DNA of 64,000 nt from assembly GCF_009758125.1 (NCBI RefSeq), contig NZ_WRXO01000006.1:248001-312000 (forward strand). The letters run 5' to 3'. Source of the DNA: Chitinophaga oryziterrae (lineage in GTDB: Bacteria; Bacteroidota; Bacteroidia; Chitinophagales; Chitinophagaceae). Below, piece by piece: positions 7,851-17,679 of this stretch; position 1 is the stretch's first letter, and each line of letters starts with the position of its first letter. The notes under the pieces were generated by a model, which was given only the letters and a program-made list of their open reading frames with translations, was not told the DNA's origin and made no database searches. A program made the position numbers and the translations under genes.

Positions 7851-9383
7851 ATGAGCAATACAGCCACTGCTGTGCCTAAGTCCGATCTGGCCGCACGCCC
7901 TGCATTCAAACCAAGGTATGATCATTACATTAACGGAGAATGGGTAGCCCCTTCCAGCGGAGAATACTTTGATAATGTGTCTCCCATTGACGGTAAGGTA
8001 TTCACACAGGCTGCCCGGGGCAATGCCAAAGACATTGATAATGCAATAAATGCCGCCCATAAGGCCTTTGAAACATGGAGTAAAACAGGCGCTGCCTACC
8101 GCAGTAACCTGATGCTGAAAATTGCCCAGGTAATAGAAGATAACCTGGAATACCTGGCCATCGTAGAGACCATCGATAATGGTAAAGCGATCCGCGAAAC
8201 CAGGGCAGCCGACCTGCCACTGGTAGTAGACCATTTCCGTTACTTTGCGGGTGTGATCAGGAGCGAAGAAGGTACGATCAGTGAACATGATGAGAGCACT
8301 GTCAGCATCAATCTACATGAACCCATCGGTGTGGTAGGGCAGATCATCCCCTGGAACTTCCCGCTGCTGATGGCTACCTGGAAAATAGCTCCCGCACTGG
8401 CAGCAGGCTGCTGCGTTGTCGTAAAACCGGCAGAACAGACGCCCACCAGTATCATGTGCCTGATGGAACTGATAGGTGATATCCTGCCCAAAGGCGTACT
8501 GAACATTGTAACCGGCTTTGGCGTGGAAGCAGGTAAACCCCTGGCATCCTCACCCCGTGTACAGAAAGTAGCCTTTACAGGTGAAACCACTACCGGTCGC
8601 TTAATCATGCAATACGCCTCTGAAAACCTGATCCCTGTTACCATGGAATTAGGGGGTAAGAGTCCTAACATCTTCTTTGAAAGCGTCGGGGACGCTGATG
8701 ACGATTTCTTTGATAAGGCCATTGAAGGCGCAGTCATGTTTGCCCTTAATCAGGGTGAAGTATGTACCTGTCCCAGCCGGTTACTGGTACATGAGCATAT
8801 CTATGATAAATTCATGGAAAGAGTGATCCAGCGTACCAAGGCCATTAAAATGGGCAATCCACTGGATAGCACCGTGATGATGGGCGCCCAGGCCAGCGAT
8901 GACCAGTACCAGAAAATACTCAGCTACCTGGATATCGGTAAACAGGAAGGAGCGCAGGTATTGTGCGGTGGAGAAGCATTCCACCAGAACAGTGGCCTGG
9001 AACATGGTTACTACGTGGAACCTACCATTCTGAAAGGCCATAACAAGATGAGGGTATTCCAGGAAGAGATCTTCGGCCCGGTATTATGCGTGACTACCTT
9101 CAAAACGACAGAAGAAGCCATTGCGATAGCCAATGATACTTTATATGGCCTCGGTGCCGGTGTATGGACACGCGATGCCCATGAGCTGTACCAGGTGCCA
9201 AGAGCCATCCAGGCAGGTCGTGTATGGGTGAACTGTTATCATGCTTATCCGGCACATGCTCCTTTTGGAGGATACAAGAAATCAGGATTTGGACGTGAAA
9301 CACATAAAATGATGCTGAGTCATTACCGTCAGACCAAAAACATGCTGATTTCTTACGACAAGAAAAAATTAGGGTTCTTTTAA
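7851..9383 (+). CDS. NAD(P)-dependent aldehyde dehydrogenase (AldB/ExaC-like)
   Basis: The 510-residue protein belongs to the aldehyde dehydrogenase superfamily, oxidising an aldehyde to its acid in the cytoplasm. The catalytic Cys305 lies in NQGEVCTCPSR, and the general base Glu266 in TMELGGKSPN. IIPWNFPLLMATWKIAPALA is the usual cofactor-binding segment. The length is standard. The VCTCPSR variant and the DUF779 gene that follows 10 bases later are typical of acetaldehyde-type enzymes used in alcohol catabolism. The ATG at 7851 is preferred to an in-frame TTG at 7824. A TAAATTTG at 7712-7719 could be a distant promoter box. Confidence 0.9.
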   Translation: MSNTATAVPKSDLAARPAFKPRYDHYINGEWVAPSSGEYFDNVSPIDGKVFTQAARGNAKDIDNAINAAHKAFETWSKTGAAYRSNLMLKIAQVIEDNLEYLAIVETIDNGKAIRETRAADLPLVVDHFRYFAGVIRSEEGTISEHDESTVSINLHEPIGVVGQIIPWNFPLLMATWKIAPALAAGCCVVVKPAEQTPTSIMCLMELIGDILPKGVLNIVTGFGVEAGKPLASSPRVQKVAFTGETTTGRLIMQYASENLIPVTMELGGKSPNIFFESVGDADDDFFDKAIEGAVMFALNQGEVCTCPSRLLVHEHIYDKFMERVIQRTKAIKMGNPLDSTVMMGAQASDDQYQKILSYLDIGKQEGAQVLCGGEAFHQNSGLEHGYYVEPTILKGHNKMRVFQEEIFGPVLCVTTFKTTEEAIAIANDTLYGLGAGVWTRDAHELYQVPRAIQAGRVWVNCYHAYPAHAPFGGYKKSGFGRETHKMMLSHYRQTKNMLISYDKKKLGFF

Positions 9384-9393
9384 ATAAGACGTT

Positions 9394-9750
9394 ATGCCAG
9401 ACAGGATTTTAGCCACAGAAGCCGCTATTGAACTGATAGAGAAACTAAAATTGCAGTATGGGAATTTAATGTTTCATCAGAGTGGTGGCTGTTGTGATGG
9501 TTCTCAGCCTATGTGTTTTGCAGAAGGAGAATTTAAAACCGGGCAAACAGATGTGTGCCTGGGAGAAGTTGCCGGTTGCAAATTCTATATGGCCGGAGAC
9601 CAGTTCGAATACTGGAAGCATACGCAACTGACATTGGATGTTATTCCGGGGAGAGGCAGCAGCTTCTCCCTGGAAATTCCATTAGGAGTAAGGTTCCATA
9701 TCCGCTCCCGCATCTTCTCGGACGAGGAACTGGCCAGATTAGATATTTAG
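9394..9750 (+). CDS. DUF779 domain protein
   Basis: This 118-residue cytoplasmic protein matches the DUF779 family, with the conserved cysteine cluster HQSGGCCDGSQPMC (residues about 28-41) that may bind a metal. It is cotranscribed with the aldehyde dehydrogenase (10-base gap), an association widely seen across bacteria, so a helper role in aldehyde oxidation is inferred. Its stop codon overlaps by four bases the stop of the convergent SRAP gene. Confidence 0.85.
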   Translation: MPDRILATEAAIELIEKLKLQYGNLMFHQSGGCCDGSQPMCFAEGEFKTGQTDVCLGEVAGCKFYMAGDQFEYWKHTQLTLDVIPGRGSSFSLEIPLGVRFHIRSRIFSDEELARLDI

Positions 9751-10550
9751 AACAAACTTTGCTGAGATACCGTATTCAGCGGATTGTCATTTCCAAGTGG
9801 AGGCAGATTCGGCCACTCCCAGGCCGCATTTTTCTCTTTATTATCAGGTCTTGCTTTTCCTCCGCGGATAGTATATACCGTCTTATATGCCAACTGTTCT
9901 GAAGGCATTTCATAATTGAGTATTTCACGTACGCCCGTAACTGATAGGGATGGATCAATCCATTGCTGCGCAATGGTGGGTGTTATAAAGAGGGGCATGC
10001 GGTGTTTATTATCCCCGCTGTTATGAATATTGCCCATCAGCGTATTGGCCGGGCGGGTAATTACCGTATAGGTACCGGAACGTATGATCTCTCCGGTAGT
10101 TGTATCTACTTCGTCCCTTAACTGGTAAAGTCCCGGGATATAGAAAACAGGAGCGTCCTGTACATAAACCAGATAAGGTACTTTATTCTTCCAGCCGTTA
10201 ATCTGCCGGTGTTCGTAAATCCCGGTAACAGGGATCAGGCAGCGGTTATCTTTTATCCTGTACCAGTATGATTTATGATCATCAAGAATTCTTTCACTAC
10301 GGGCATTCAACATACCGGTACGACGACTCGTTCTTTCTTTGGGATCACTTATATACAGAGGGTCTACACCCCATTCCATAGTAGTAAGGCGGGGCGTATT
10401 GTCGTTGGTATATATCGTATAAAAGGATGGTAAACGGTGACCTTCCACATGCACCAGTGAATCATGATCCAGTGTGGCATCTATGATCAGTGCAGGAAAG
10501 GCTTCGGTCGTCAGCAGTATATTAGTATGAAAACAGATGTCGTAGCACAT
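9747..10550 (-). CDS. SOS response-associated peptidase family protein (SRAP, YedK/HMCES-like)
   Basis: The 267-residue protein starts MCYDICF. Cys2 is the residue that, after removal of Met1, links covalently to abasic sites in single-stranded DNA in SRAP proteins, so ATG at 10550 is chosen over a GTG one codon upstream. Other family marks are RCLIPVTGIYEH, where the glutamate is catalytic, and the HRMPLFI motif. The usual GFYEW reads GIYEH here. At 267 residues it is slightly longer than the family's usual 220. It lies six bases behind an unknown 165-residue gene, so the two form an operon. Confidence 0.85.
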   Translation of the reverse strand: MCYDICFHTNILLTTEAFPALIIDATLDHDSLVHVEGHRLPSFYTIYTNDNTPRLTTMEWGVDPLYISDPKERTSRRTGMLNARSERILDDHKSYWYRIKDNRCLIPVTGIYEHRQINGWKNKVPYLVYVQDAPVFYIPGLYQLRDEVDTTTGEIIRSGTYTVITRPANTLMGNIHNSGDNKHRMPLFITPTIAQQWIDPSLSVTGVREILNYEMPSEQLAYKTVYTIRGGKARPDNKEKNAAWEWPNLPPLGNDNPLNTVSQQSLF

Positions 10551-10556
10551 CACAGG

Positions 10557-11054
10557 TTATTTTATTAGTTCATAAAAAGGGACTTCCATTTGTTGTTCTC
10601 CGGAACGGATCACCGCTGTCACATTACCAAATTTCAGATTGAAATCTATATCTATGCCATCATCACGGTTTACCTTTATTCTCCCGGAAGTTTTGATATA
10701 GTTGCGTATTTTATCGGCATAAGCAGTGGTCATTTTTTTTGCCCAGTCTTCATCCTTTAGCGTATTAATATACAACACATAAGGAGAACCAGGCTCGAAT
10801 AACTCCAGTAACTTGTCTCTTTGTACAGGATCACGAAGATCTACTAATTTGCCCGAGTAATTTACCAAATGCCGCTGATGTTCGTTCGCAGCATCTTCAT
10901 CACTATAATAAGTGGCCATAAAGCCGGTGCCGGCTATTAACCCTACCCATTGGAACCGCTGTACTACCAGGAAATAGTCCTTCAACAGGATCAATTGCTG
11001 GATCCTGTCTGGCGTTAAAGGCTCAAAAGGGTTGTATGTATTGTTTTTTCGCAA
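10557..11054 (-). CDS. Uncharacterised 165-residue protein upstream of SRAP
   Basis: I do not recognise this protein. It has no signal peptide; one short hydrophobic stretch (WVGLIAGTGFMATYY, about residues 36-50) is too weak for a clear membrane segment. The C-terminal half is mixed and acidic. The likely start is a TTG at 11054, since no ATG or GTG precedes the conserved-looking sequence, although an undetected upstream start is possible. It is the first gene of a two-gene operon with the SRAP gene (six-base gap). That suggests a link with DNA damage, but nothing in the sequence proves it. Confidence 0.7.
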   Translation of the reverse strand: MRKNNTYNPFEPLTPDRIQQLILLKDYFLVVQRFQWVGLIAGTGFMATYYSDEDAANEHQRHLVNYSGKLVDLRDPVQRDKLLELFEPGSPYVLYINTLKDEDWAKKMTTAYADKIRNYIKTSGRIKVNRDDGIDIDFNLKFGNVTAVIRSGEQQMEVPFYELIK

Positions 11055-11205
11055 AGACCCTAAAGATAAGTCGTTTATTTTCAGTACTAAAAAGAAATGA
11101 CAACGTTAAAAGACAAATATTATTTTATTTTATCTTTAAAATAATTATATATTTACTTAACTGTATGTGTCCCCTGTAAATTATTGTATACCTATAACCT
11201 AAAGA

Positions 11206-14200
11206 ATGTTTAACCGCTGCCCGAAAATTGTTTGGAGACAAGTTTTAATAATCCTTTTTTTATCTGTCAGCCAGTTTTGTTATGCTGCTTCAGATACAGA
11301 TACTTCCAAAAGTGCCGGCATAGAAAGTTATGTCGAAGGAGTATTCAATAAAATCAAAGAAAAAGGAAGTTTCGTTAATTTTCTGAGTAATGAAAACCTG
11401 GGCTCTCTGCCGGTTGGACTCGTACGGGAAATCAATGGGAAAGTATATGTAATAGCGATAGACAGCGCCCGTGTCACTACTACGGGGGCCTACTTCAGCG
11501 CTTATTTCCGCTTTACTTTTCCCGGTACGCAAAGCGACCTTATTTTCGGCGGAAAGAATATCGCATTCACCCCCGGTGGTATCGCCGCTTCTTCCTCTAC
11601 GAAGTTAGTCCTGCTAAAAGATAAAGACATTACGCTGAACGAACACCTGGACCTTATATTCCCCGGCGATGGCAGCAACTTTGTTGAATGGGACTGTAAC
11701 GGTTTTAAAGATGCGAATCTGCATGGGAACTTTGAATTCGACAGCTCCTGGTTACAACCCGAAGATCCTAAAATACCGAAGTTAAAAGCGCAACTGAATG
11801 TGAACGTACATGATCTTAACAACATCATGACCACCGTTGATATTCCTGCTTTTCATATCCACGGTCTGAACGATTTCAGTTTCAAAGTAAAGAATGCCGT
11901 AGTAGACATGAGTGATATTGAAAATCCGGGTGGATTGATCATCACTTCTGATATGCTCGCAGATCCTGGTAGTCCGCTGTTCTGGAGAGGATTTTACTTA
12001 CAGGAACTGGAAGTAGGGTTACCGCAGCAACTGGCTTCTAAAGACGGTCGTCCGAAAGTAACGGTACGCAATTTTATCATAGATGACCAGGGCATCAGCG
12101 GGGCTTTAACTGCTGAGAATATCGTAAAACTGGGAGATGCCAGCGCCGGAGGCTGGCCTTTATCAATCGATAAAGTCGGACTTAGTTTCAGTAAGAATAA
12201 ACTCAATGGCGGTACCCTGGGTGGTAAGATGCAGATAGGCTTCTTAGGTGATGATCCTTTAGCCTATGATGCTACCATCAATATGCGGGGCGATGATACC
12301 TATTATACCTTCGGATTACAGCTCACTGCCGAGAAGAAATATTCCTTCTTCGCAGGGGAGATCACCCTCAATAAAGATTCCCGTATCCAGATCTCTAAAA
12401 CAGAAACGGACTTTATTCCTATGGCTACTCTCAACGGGAAAGTAGACCTGAAGAAAAGTCTGTTGAATATAGAGGGAGTATCGTTTCAGAACCTGGTGCT
12501 TTCTACAAAGAAACCTTACGTACATAGTGGCGTATTCAGTTTTGAAACCACCGGCAGCAAAAAAATGGGCGGTTTCCCCATAGGCTTCGATAGCTTACAG
12601 ATTGGTATCTCTGAAGGGAAAGTTGCCATAGGCGCTACTGTGAGGCTCAACTTCATGAACTCCAGTGATAAAGGTTTCGGTGGCAGTACTTCTTTTGTAG
12701 TGACCGCTGCACAGGAAGAAAGCAGAGAAACAGTGACTGTTAGCGGTCACCAGATAGAGAAAACGACCACGCACTGGAAACTGGATAAAGTAACGATCAA
12801 TGATATTTCGCTGATGGTGAAAGTGATGGCTTTCCAGATGAACGGACAGCTCACCATTTTCGATAACCATCCCGTATATGGTAATGGCTTCCGAGGCTTC
12901 CTGGAATTCACGATTCCTGGTCCTATCCCCAAAGCAAAGGCCACCGCTTATTTTGGTTCAAAAGACGATTACCGCTATTGGCATGTGGACGCCTATATCG
13001 GCGTTACCATTCCTATACCCCCTATGTTGCAGATTACGGGTCTGATGGGAGGAATGTCTTACCATATGGAAAGACCGGCGCAATTCGACCCGTATGAGTC
13101 CAGAAACGCTATTGATCAGAAAGGAGGGATGAAGGAACTGAGTGAAGTGTTCCAGTACATTCCTTCCAAAGATGCCGGACTTGGGTTCATGGGTGGGGTA
13201 TCGCTGGCGCTGGTACAGCAGATGGTCGTCAATGTGAACGTGGGACTGGAAATACAGTTCGGTATAGACGGCGGCTTCCGTTACGCGCAGTTCGATGGTG
13301 CGGGTTATGTGATGCATCTGCCTATAAAGGCCGTGAAAAAGGAAGAGACGAAAGGGGATGATGGGGCGCCATTATGGGTGCAGTTTAAAATGAGATTTGA
13401 TAACGTCAATAATACGTTCGATGCCAGCGCTAAAACATATGTGAATATAGCCGGTGTGGTAACGGGTATTCATGAACGCGGCCTGGTTGGTGAATCCGCA
13501 TTGCATATTGCACCGGACGACTGGTGGTTCTACATTGGCCGTCCTTCGGAGATGTTCGGTCTATCGGTGTTTGGCCTGGCGGAGATCAAATCCTATTTCA
13601 TGATGGGGACGCATGTGGAGGATATGCCGCCATTGCCTGTTGAAGTAAGTGAAGTGTTTGATGATGTCAATACCGACTTCATGGCCATGGAAAACACCAT
13701 GAGTACAGGTAGAGGGTTTGGGTTCGGCGCACACTTTAAAACCAGTTTCTCCTTCGATTATGGCGTGTACGGAGATTTCGCGATAGGAGCAGGGGCTGAT
13801 ATCCTCTTACGCAATTATGGCGAAGCAAAGTGTAAAGGTAGTAACAGTGTCATTGGTTTTAATGGATGGTATGCTTCCGGTCAGGCTTACGCATATCTGA
13901 AAGGAGATGTAGGTATCCGCGTAAAAGTATTCGGAAAGAAAAGAGGGTTCTCTATCGCCAAATTATCTGCGGCAGTACTCGTACAGGCAAAACTGCCTAA
14001 TCCTGCCTGGTTCCGTGGTATGGTGGGTGTGAAATATTCCGTACTGGGCGGAATGGTGAAAGGAAAGGCAAACATTAAGGTAGAGCTGGGCTCCCAGTGC
14101 GAGATCATGGGTGCAAAAGAACTCGATATACAGGTGATCAGTGATATTAAACCGGATGATAAATCCAGTGATGTAAGTGTATTTGCTACGCCGCAGGTAG

Positions 14201-15588
14201 CCTTTAATATGCCGGTAGCAAAAGCCTTCTCTATGTTAAATGAGTATGATGAAGTGGCTACCTACCGTATACAACTGGATGAAGTGAAACTGCTGAATAA
14301 CAATGCGGCAATAAATGGCACAACTGCAATAAGTGATGATGGTTTATCCGCTTCTCTTAACCTGCGTGATATATTGCCACCACAGAGCAACCTGACAGCT
14401 TCTGCTAAAGTACATATCGAAAAACAGAATGGCGGTAACTGGGATGCGCTGAAGAACGCTTCCAATGCGATCGATTATGAAACGAAATCTGCTGCATTCA
14501 GCACCGGTGATGCGCCTGATAATATTCCGTGGGAGAACGTAGCCTATGCTTATCCACTGAAGAGACAGTATAACTTCTATCCTAAAGAATATGGTAAAGG
14601 GTATATTAAACTCAAGCGTGGACAACCATACCTGTTCGCTGCTGTAGACAATAGTGGCAAGAAATGGAAAGTAACGGCAACACTCAATAATGGGGCTACT
14701 CCTGTTCAGTATGATGAGAATATGGCACAGGTGAATTTTGATATCCCTGCCAATATGACCAAAGAAGCGGTCTATACTTTCAGTATCATGCGAACTTCCG
14801 GAGATGGGGAATTAGCCAGTAATAACGTAACAGTAAAGAGAAATGAAACTGTGACAGCAGATGGAGATACGACCAGCATCGGTAATACATCTTTAAAAGG
14901 TACAGCCACATCCGGCGTAAGCAAAGAAGTAATGGGATATAGCTTCCGTACCAGCAAGTATAACACCTTCGTAGAAAAAATGAGTGCCATGTCTGATCCC
15001 CGCGATCTGTTTGATGTGGCTACCAATTATATCAGCGTTATCGGTCAGCGTTTTGATGCAGAGGAGACCTTCGATAAGTTTGAAATAGAAGGAGACGCTT
15101 CCTTTAGCGTAAAACCGTTGATCGCCCTGAAAGCGGGTACCAATAACGGCTGGCTGCAGAATAAACTGATGCCTTTACTGTACAATGGTTATCCTTTTAA
15201 TCTTGCTGTGACTATCACCCGCGATTTGACCGTAACTGGCGGTATCCCGCCTTTGGATGCCATCCGCCTGTATAATAATGATTACACCCTGTACCAGCTG
15301 GAAGACGCCGCAGTGAGTGATGGCATTGCACTAAGTAAATCCGGCCGCTGCCGCTTTATGTATTATGTATCATTTGTGGCCAATGATGATTACCACGAGT
15401 TGCTGAATAAAGCGAACCGTGTGTATCTCAATGGGGGAGCCGCTTCACCAGGTATTGCCCGCTTACTTACTTCTACCTATCCTGATCTCGACGGGAACCA
15501 GTATTATCCGGTAGAAATGAGTTACCGCCTGCCTGGCAGCAATAATATCACATCGTCAATTACCCGTAGCATCTATTATAAACTGTAA
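11206..15588 (+). CDS. Very large exported beta-rich protein of unknown family, first gene of the toxin locus
   Basis: This 1460-residue protein has a signal peptide ending CYA-A (about residue 28). The rest is rich in short alternating beta-like segments and glycine, with no transmembrane helices and no T9SS sorting tail (it ends ITRSIYYKL). Residues about 150-650 read like stacked amphipathic strands, as in solenoid or lipid-transfer-type proteins. Residues about 650-950 contain glycine-rich strands. I cannot name a domain. It starts a same-strand series of seven genes and is followed by the fibronectin gene after four bases, so it is cotranscribed. I infer a structural or scaffold role at the cell surface. 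Confidence 0.8.
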   Translation: MFNRCPKIVWRQVLIILFLSVSQFCYAASDTDTSKSAGIESYVEGVFNKIKEKGSFVNFLSNENLGSLPVGLVREINGKVYVIAIDSARVTTTGAYFSAYFRFTFPGTQSDLIFGGKNIAFTPGGIAASSSTKLVLLKDKDITLNEHLDLIFPGDGSNFVEWDCNGFKDANLHGNFEFDSSWLQPEDPKIPKLKAQLNVNVHDLNNIMTTVDIPAFHIHGLNDFSFKVKNAVVDMSDIENPGGLIITSDMLADPGSPLFWRGFYLQELEVGLPQQLASKDGRPKVTVRNFIIDDQGISGALTAENIVKLGDASAGGWPLSIDKVGLSFSKNKLNGGTLGGKMQIGFLGDDPLAYDATINMRGDDTYYTFGLQLTAEKKYSFFAGEITLNKDSRIQISKTETDFIPMATLNGKVDLKKSLLNIEGVSFQNLVLSTKKPYVHSGVFSFETTGSKKMGGFPIGFDSLQIGISEGKVAIGATVRLNFMNSSDKGFGGSTSFVVTAAQEESRETVTVSGHQIEKTTTHWKLDKVTINDISLMVKVMAFQMNGQLTIFDNHPVYGNGFRGFLEFTIPGPIPKAKATAYFGSKDDYRYWHVDAYIGVTIPIPPMLQITGLMGGMSYHMERPAQFDPYESRNAIDQKGGMKELSEVFQYIPSKDAGLGFMGGVSLALVQQMVVNVNVGLEIQFGIDGGFRYAQFDGAGYVMHLPIKAVKKEETKGDDGAPLWVQFKMRFDNVNNTFDASAKTYVNIAGVVTGIHERGLVGESALHIAPDDWWFYIGRPSEMFGLSVFGLAEIKSYFMMGTHVEDMPPLPVEVSEVFDDVNTDFMAMENTMSTGRGFGFGAHFKTSFSFDYGVYGDFAIGAGADILLRNYGEAKCKGSNSVIGFNGWYASGQAYAYLKGDVGIRVKVFGKKRGFSIAKLSAAVLVQAKLPNPAWFRGMVGVKYSVLGGMVKGKANIKVELGSQCEIMGAKELDIQVISDIKPDDKSSDVSVFATPQVAFNMPVAKAFSMLNEYDEVATYRIQLDEVKLLNNNAAINGTTAISDDGLSASLNLRDILPPQSNLTASAKVHIEKQNGGNWDALKNASNAIDYETKSAAFSTGDAPDNIPWENVAYAYPLKRQYNFYPKEYGKGYIKLKRGQPYLFAAVDNSGKKWKVTATLNNGATPVQYDENMAQVNFDIPANMTKEAVYTFSIMRTSGDGELASNNVTVKRNETVTADGDTTSIGNTSLKGTATSGVSKEVMGYSFRTSKYNTFVEKMSAMSDPRDLFDVATNYISVIGQRFDAEETFDKFEIEGDASFSVKPLIALKAGTNNGWLQNKLMPLLYNGYPFNLAVTITRDLTVTGGIPPLDAIRLYNNDYTLYQLEDAAVSDGIALSKSGRCRFMYYVSFVANDDYHELLNKANRVYLNGGAASPGIARLLTSTYPDLDGNQYYPVEMSYRLPGSNNITSSITRSIYYKL

Positions 15589-15592
15589 GTGT

Positions 15593-17659
15593 ATGCATCG
15601 CATATTAAGTGCCTGTTTGTTATCTGGACTATTACTCTTATTCTGCCAGTTTGCACAGGGGCAGAATGAACACCGCATTGTTGGACTGGCAGACGCTCAT
15701 CCGGATAAGATCCGTCTGCGCTGGTCACCTGCCAGTACTATCGTATGGGAAATGGGGAATAAATACGGCTACAATGTAGAACGGTTTACCATTGCCATCA
15801 ATGGAGAACTGGTGGCTCATCCCCAGCCATTATTACTGACACCTCAGCCTTTAAAACCATACACCCTGCAGCAAATGGAAACGGCCGCGGAGAAGAATGA
15901 GCAAATCGCCGTGATCGCAGAACTCATTTACGGTGAGGCCCCCGAAAAAGTGAAACCTGAAAACGGGATCGGCGTCTACTTCGAAGGACAAAACAAACTG
16001 GAATGGCGTATGGGCATGGCCCTGCTTTCCTGCGATCTCTCCGTAGATGTGGCAAAATGCGCGGGCTTATTCCTGCAGGATAATAATGTGAAAAAAGGAG
16101 AACGTTACGTATACCGGATCGCTCCTGCACAACAACCCAAAAACCTGGTCATTGATACGGCTATCGTAGTGGCTTCTGTTGATGAACCGGCATTGCTGGC
16201 CCGCCCGCAGGAACTGGCCATCGTTTGTGCAGATAGTACTGCTACATTAGGATGGCTCACTAACTTCAGTCGCAGCATGTACAGCACTTACATGATAGAA
16301 CGTTCTACCGATGGTAAATCATTCAAACCGGTTACCGATCTGCCGGTCATTCCTACCGCTCCGGATAAAGGCGGGTTCTCCTATTACCAGGATTCCCTGC
16401 CCGATAATGAAAACAGGTATTATTATCGTGTACGTGGTATCACCCCATTCGGGGAATATGGCCCTTATTCACAAACAGTAGAAGGCATAGGTGTGGTGTC
16501 GGTATCTGACCGGCCTGTAATGGATACCATCATCGTAATAGATAATAAAAAGATCGCTTTACGCTGGATGCTGCCTGGTAAATTATCACAGCAGTTAACA
16601 AAAATTATTATCACCCGCGGCAGTAATGGCAAAGGTCCTTTCTTACCGGTAGCAGAGTTTAAAAAGCCCGTATATGATTATGTAGATGAAAAACCACTGG
16701 GTACAAATTACTATCGTATCAAAGGAATTACGAAGAGCGGGAAAGCGGTTTATTCCTTCCCATACTTTGCACAGATCATAGATACTATTCCGCCTGCTAT
16801 GCCAACAGGACTGGCGGGAAAAGTAGATTCGACAGGTATTGTACGTTTGCAGTGGGCTAATAACACGGAACAGGACCTCAGAGGGTACCGTGTATTCCGT
16901 GGCAACAGTGCAAGGGAAGAATTCATGGAAGTAACGAAAGAGATCCTGTCCAAGAATGCATTTCAGGATACGATCACCCTGCATACGCTTTCTTCCAGAA
17001 TATTTTACAAAATCATCGCCGTAGATAAGAACTATAACACCTCAGACTATACGGCATTTATCATGCTGAAAAGACCTGATACGATCGCTCCTTCTGCACC
17101 GGTTATTGCACAGGCATTCCGCTCTGATAGTTTAAAGGCTATCATACTGGAATGGCGTAACAGCAGCAGTGAAGATGTAGTGAAATATAAACTGAGAAGG
17201 ATTAATGTAAAAGATAGTCTGAAATCAGATATCGCCGAATGGGATACAACTGATCACCGCCAGCGCTACATGGATACAAAAGTAGAACCCGGGAATACCT
17301 ACTACTATGAATTGATAGTGGCCGACGACGCTGGTAACAGTGCAAAAGAACTCAGCGGAGATATCTGGTTCGAAACAGGGATACGTCCTTCTATTGACGA
17401 CTGGAAAGGAGAGCTGGACAAAGAGAAGAAAGCCATCCGTCTTCAATGGGAATATAAGCAGCCCGGTATAAAACAATACCGCATTTATCGCGCAAAGAAC
17501 GACTCACCTTTCCTGTTGTATACTACTCTCAATGGTAGTATCAGCAAATGGGAAGACGAAGAAGTCATCCTTGGAAACATCTATAAATATAAAATAACTG
17601 CCGTGCTGAAAGGTGATGTGAAATCAGAAATGAGTAAGGTAGTAGAATTGAGGTTTTGA
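15593..17659 (+). CDS. Exported protein with tandem fibronectin type III domains
   Basis: The 688-residue product has a signal peptide (LLSGLLLLFCQFAQGQ, cut near residue 24). An N-terminal region of about 180 residues is followed by about five fibronectin III-like domains (roughly 200-300, 305-395, 400-495, 500-600, 605-688), each with the pattern of a Trp in strand B and a Tyr-rich strand near the end (YYYRVRGITPFG, NYYRIKGITKSG, FYKIIAVDKNYN). There is no T9SS tail. It sits four bases after the giant beta-rich gene and 20 bases before the first SprB gene. Likely role: a surface spacer or interaction module for the toxin assembly. Confidence 0.85.
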   Translation: MHRILSACLLSGLLLLFCQFAQGQNEHRIVGLADAHPDKIRLRWSPASTIVWEMGNKYGYNVERFTIAINGELVAHPQPLLLTPQPLKPYTLQQMETAAEKNEQIAVIAELIYGEAPEKVKPENGIGVYFEGQNKLEWRMGMALLSCDLSVDVAKCAGLFLQDNNVKKGERYVYRIAPAQQPKNLVIDTAIVVASVDEPALLARPQELAIVCADSTATLGWLTNFSRSMYSTYMIERSTDGKSFKPVTDLPVIPTAPDKGGFSYYQDSLPDNENRYYYRVRGITPFGEYGPYSQTVEGIGVVSVSDRPVMDTIIVIDNKKIALRWMLPGKLSQQLTKIIITRGSNGKGPFLPVAEFKKPVYDYVDEKPLGTNYYRIKGITKSGKAVYSFPYFAQIIDTIPPAMPTGLAGKVDSTGIVRLQWANNTEQDLRGYRVFRGNSAREEFMEVTKEILSKNAFQDTITLHTLSSRIFYKIIAVDKNYNTSDYTAFIMLKRPDTIAPSAPVIAQAFRSDSLKAIILEWRNSSSEDVVKYKLRRINVKDSLKSDIAEWDTTDHRQRYMDTKVEPGNTYYYELIVADDAGNSAKELSGDIWFETGIRPSIDDWKGELDKEKKAIRLQWEYKQPGIKQYRIYRAKNDSPFLLYTTLNGSISKWEDEEVILGNIYKYKITAVLKGDVKSEMSKVVELRF

Positions 17660-17679
17660 TCTCATAAAACCCTTAACCT

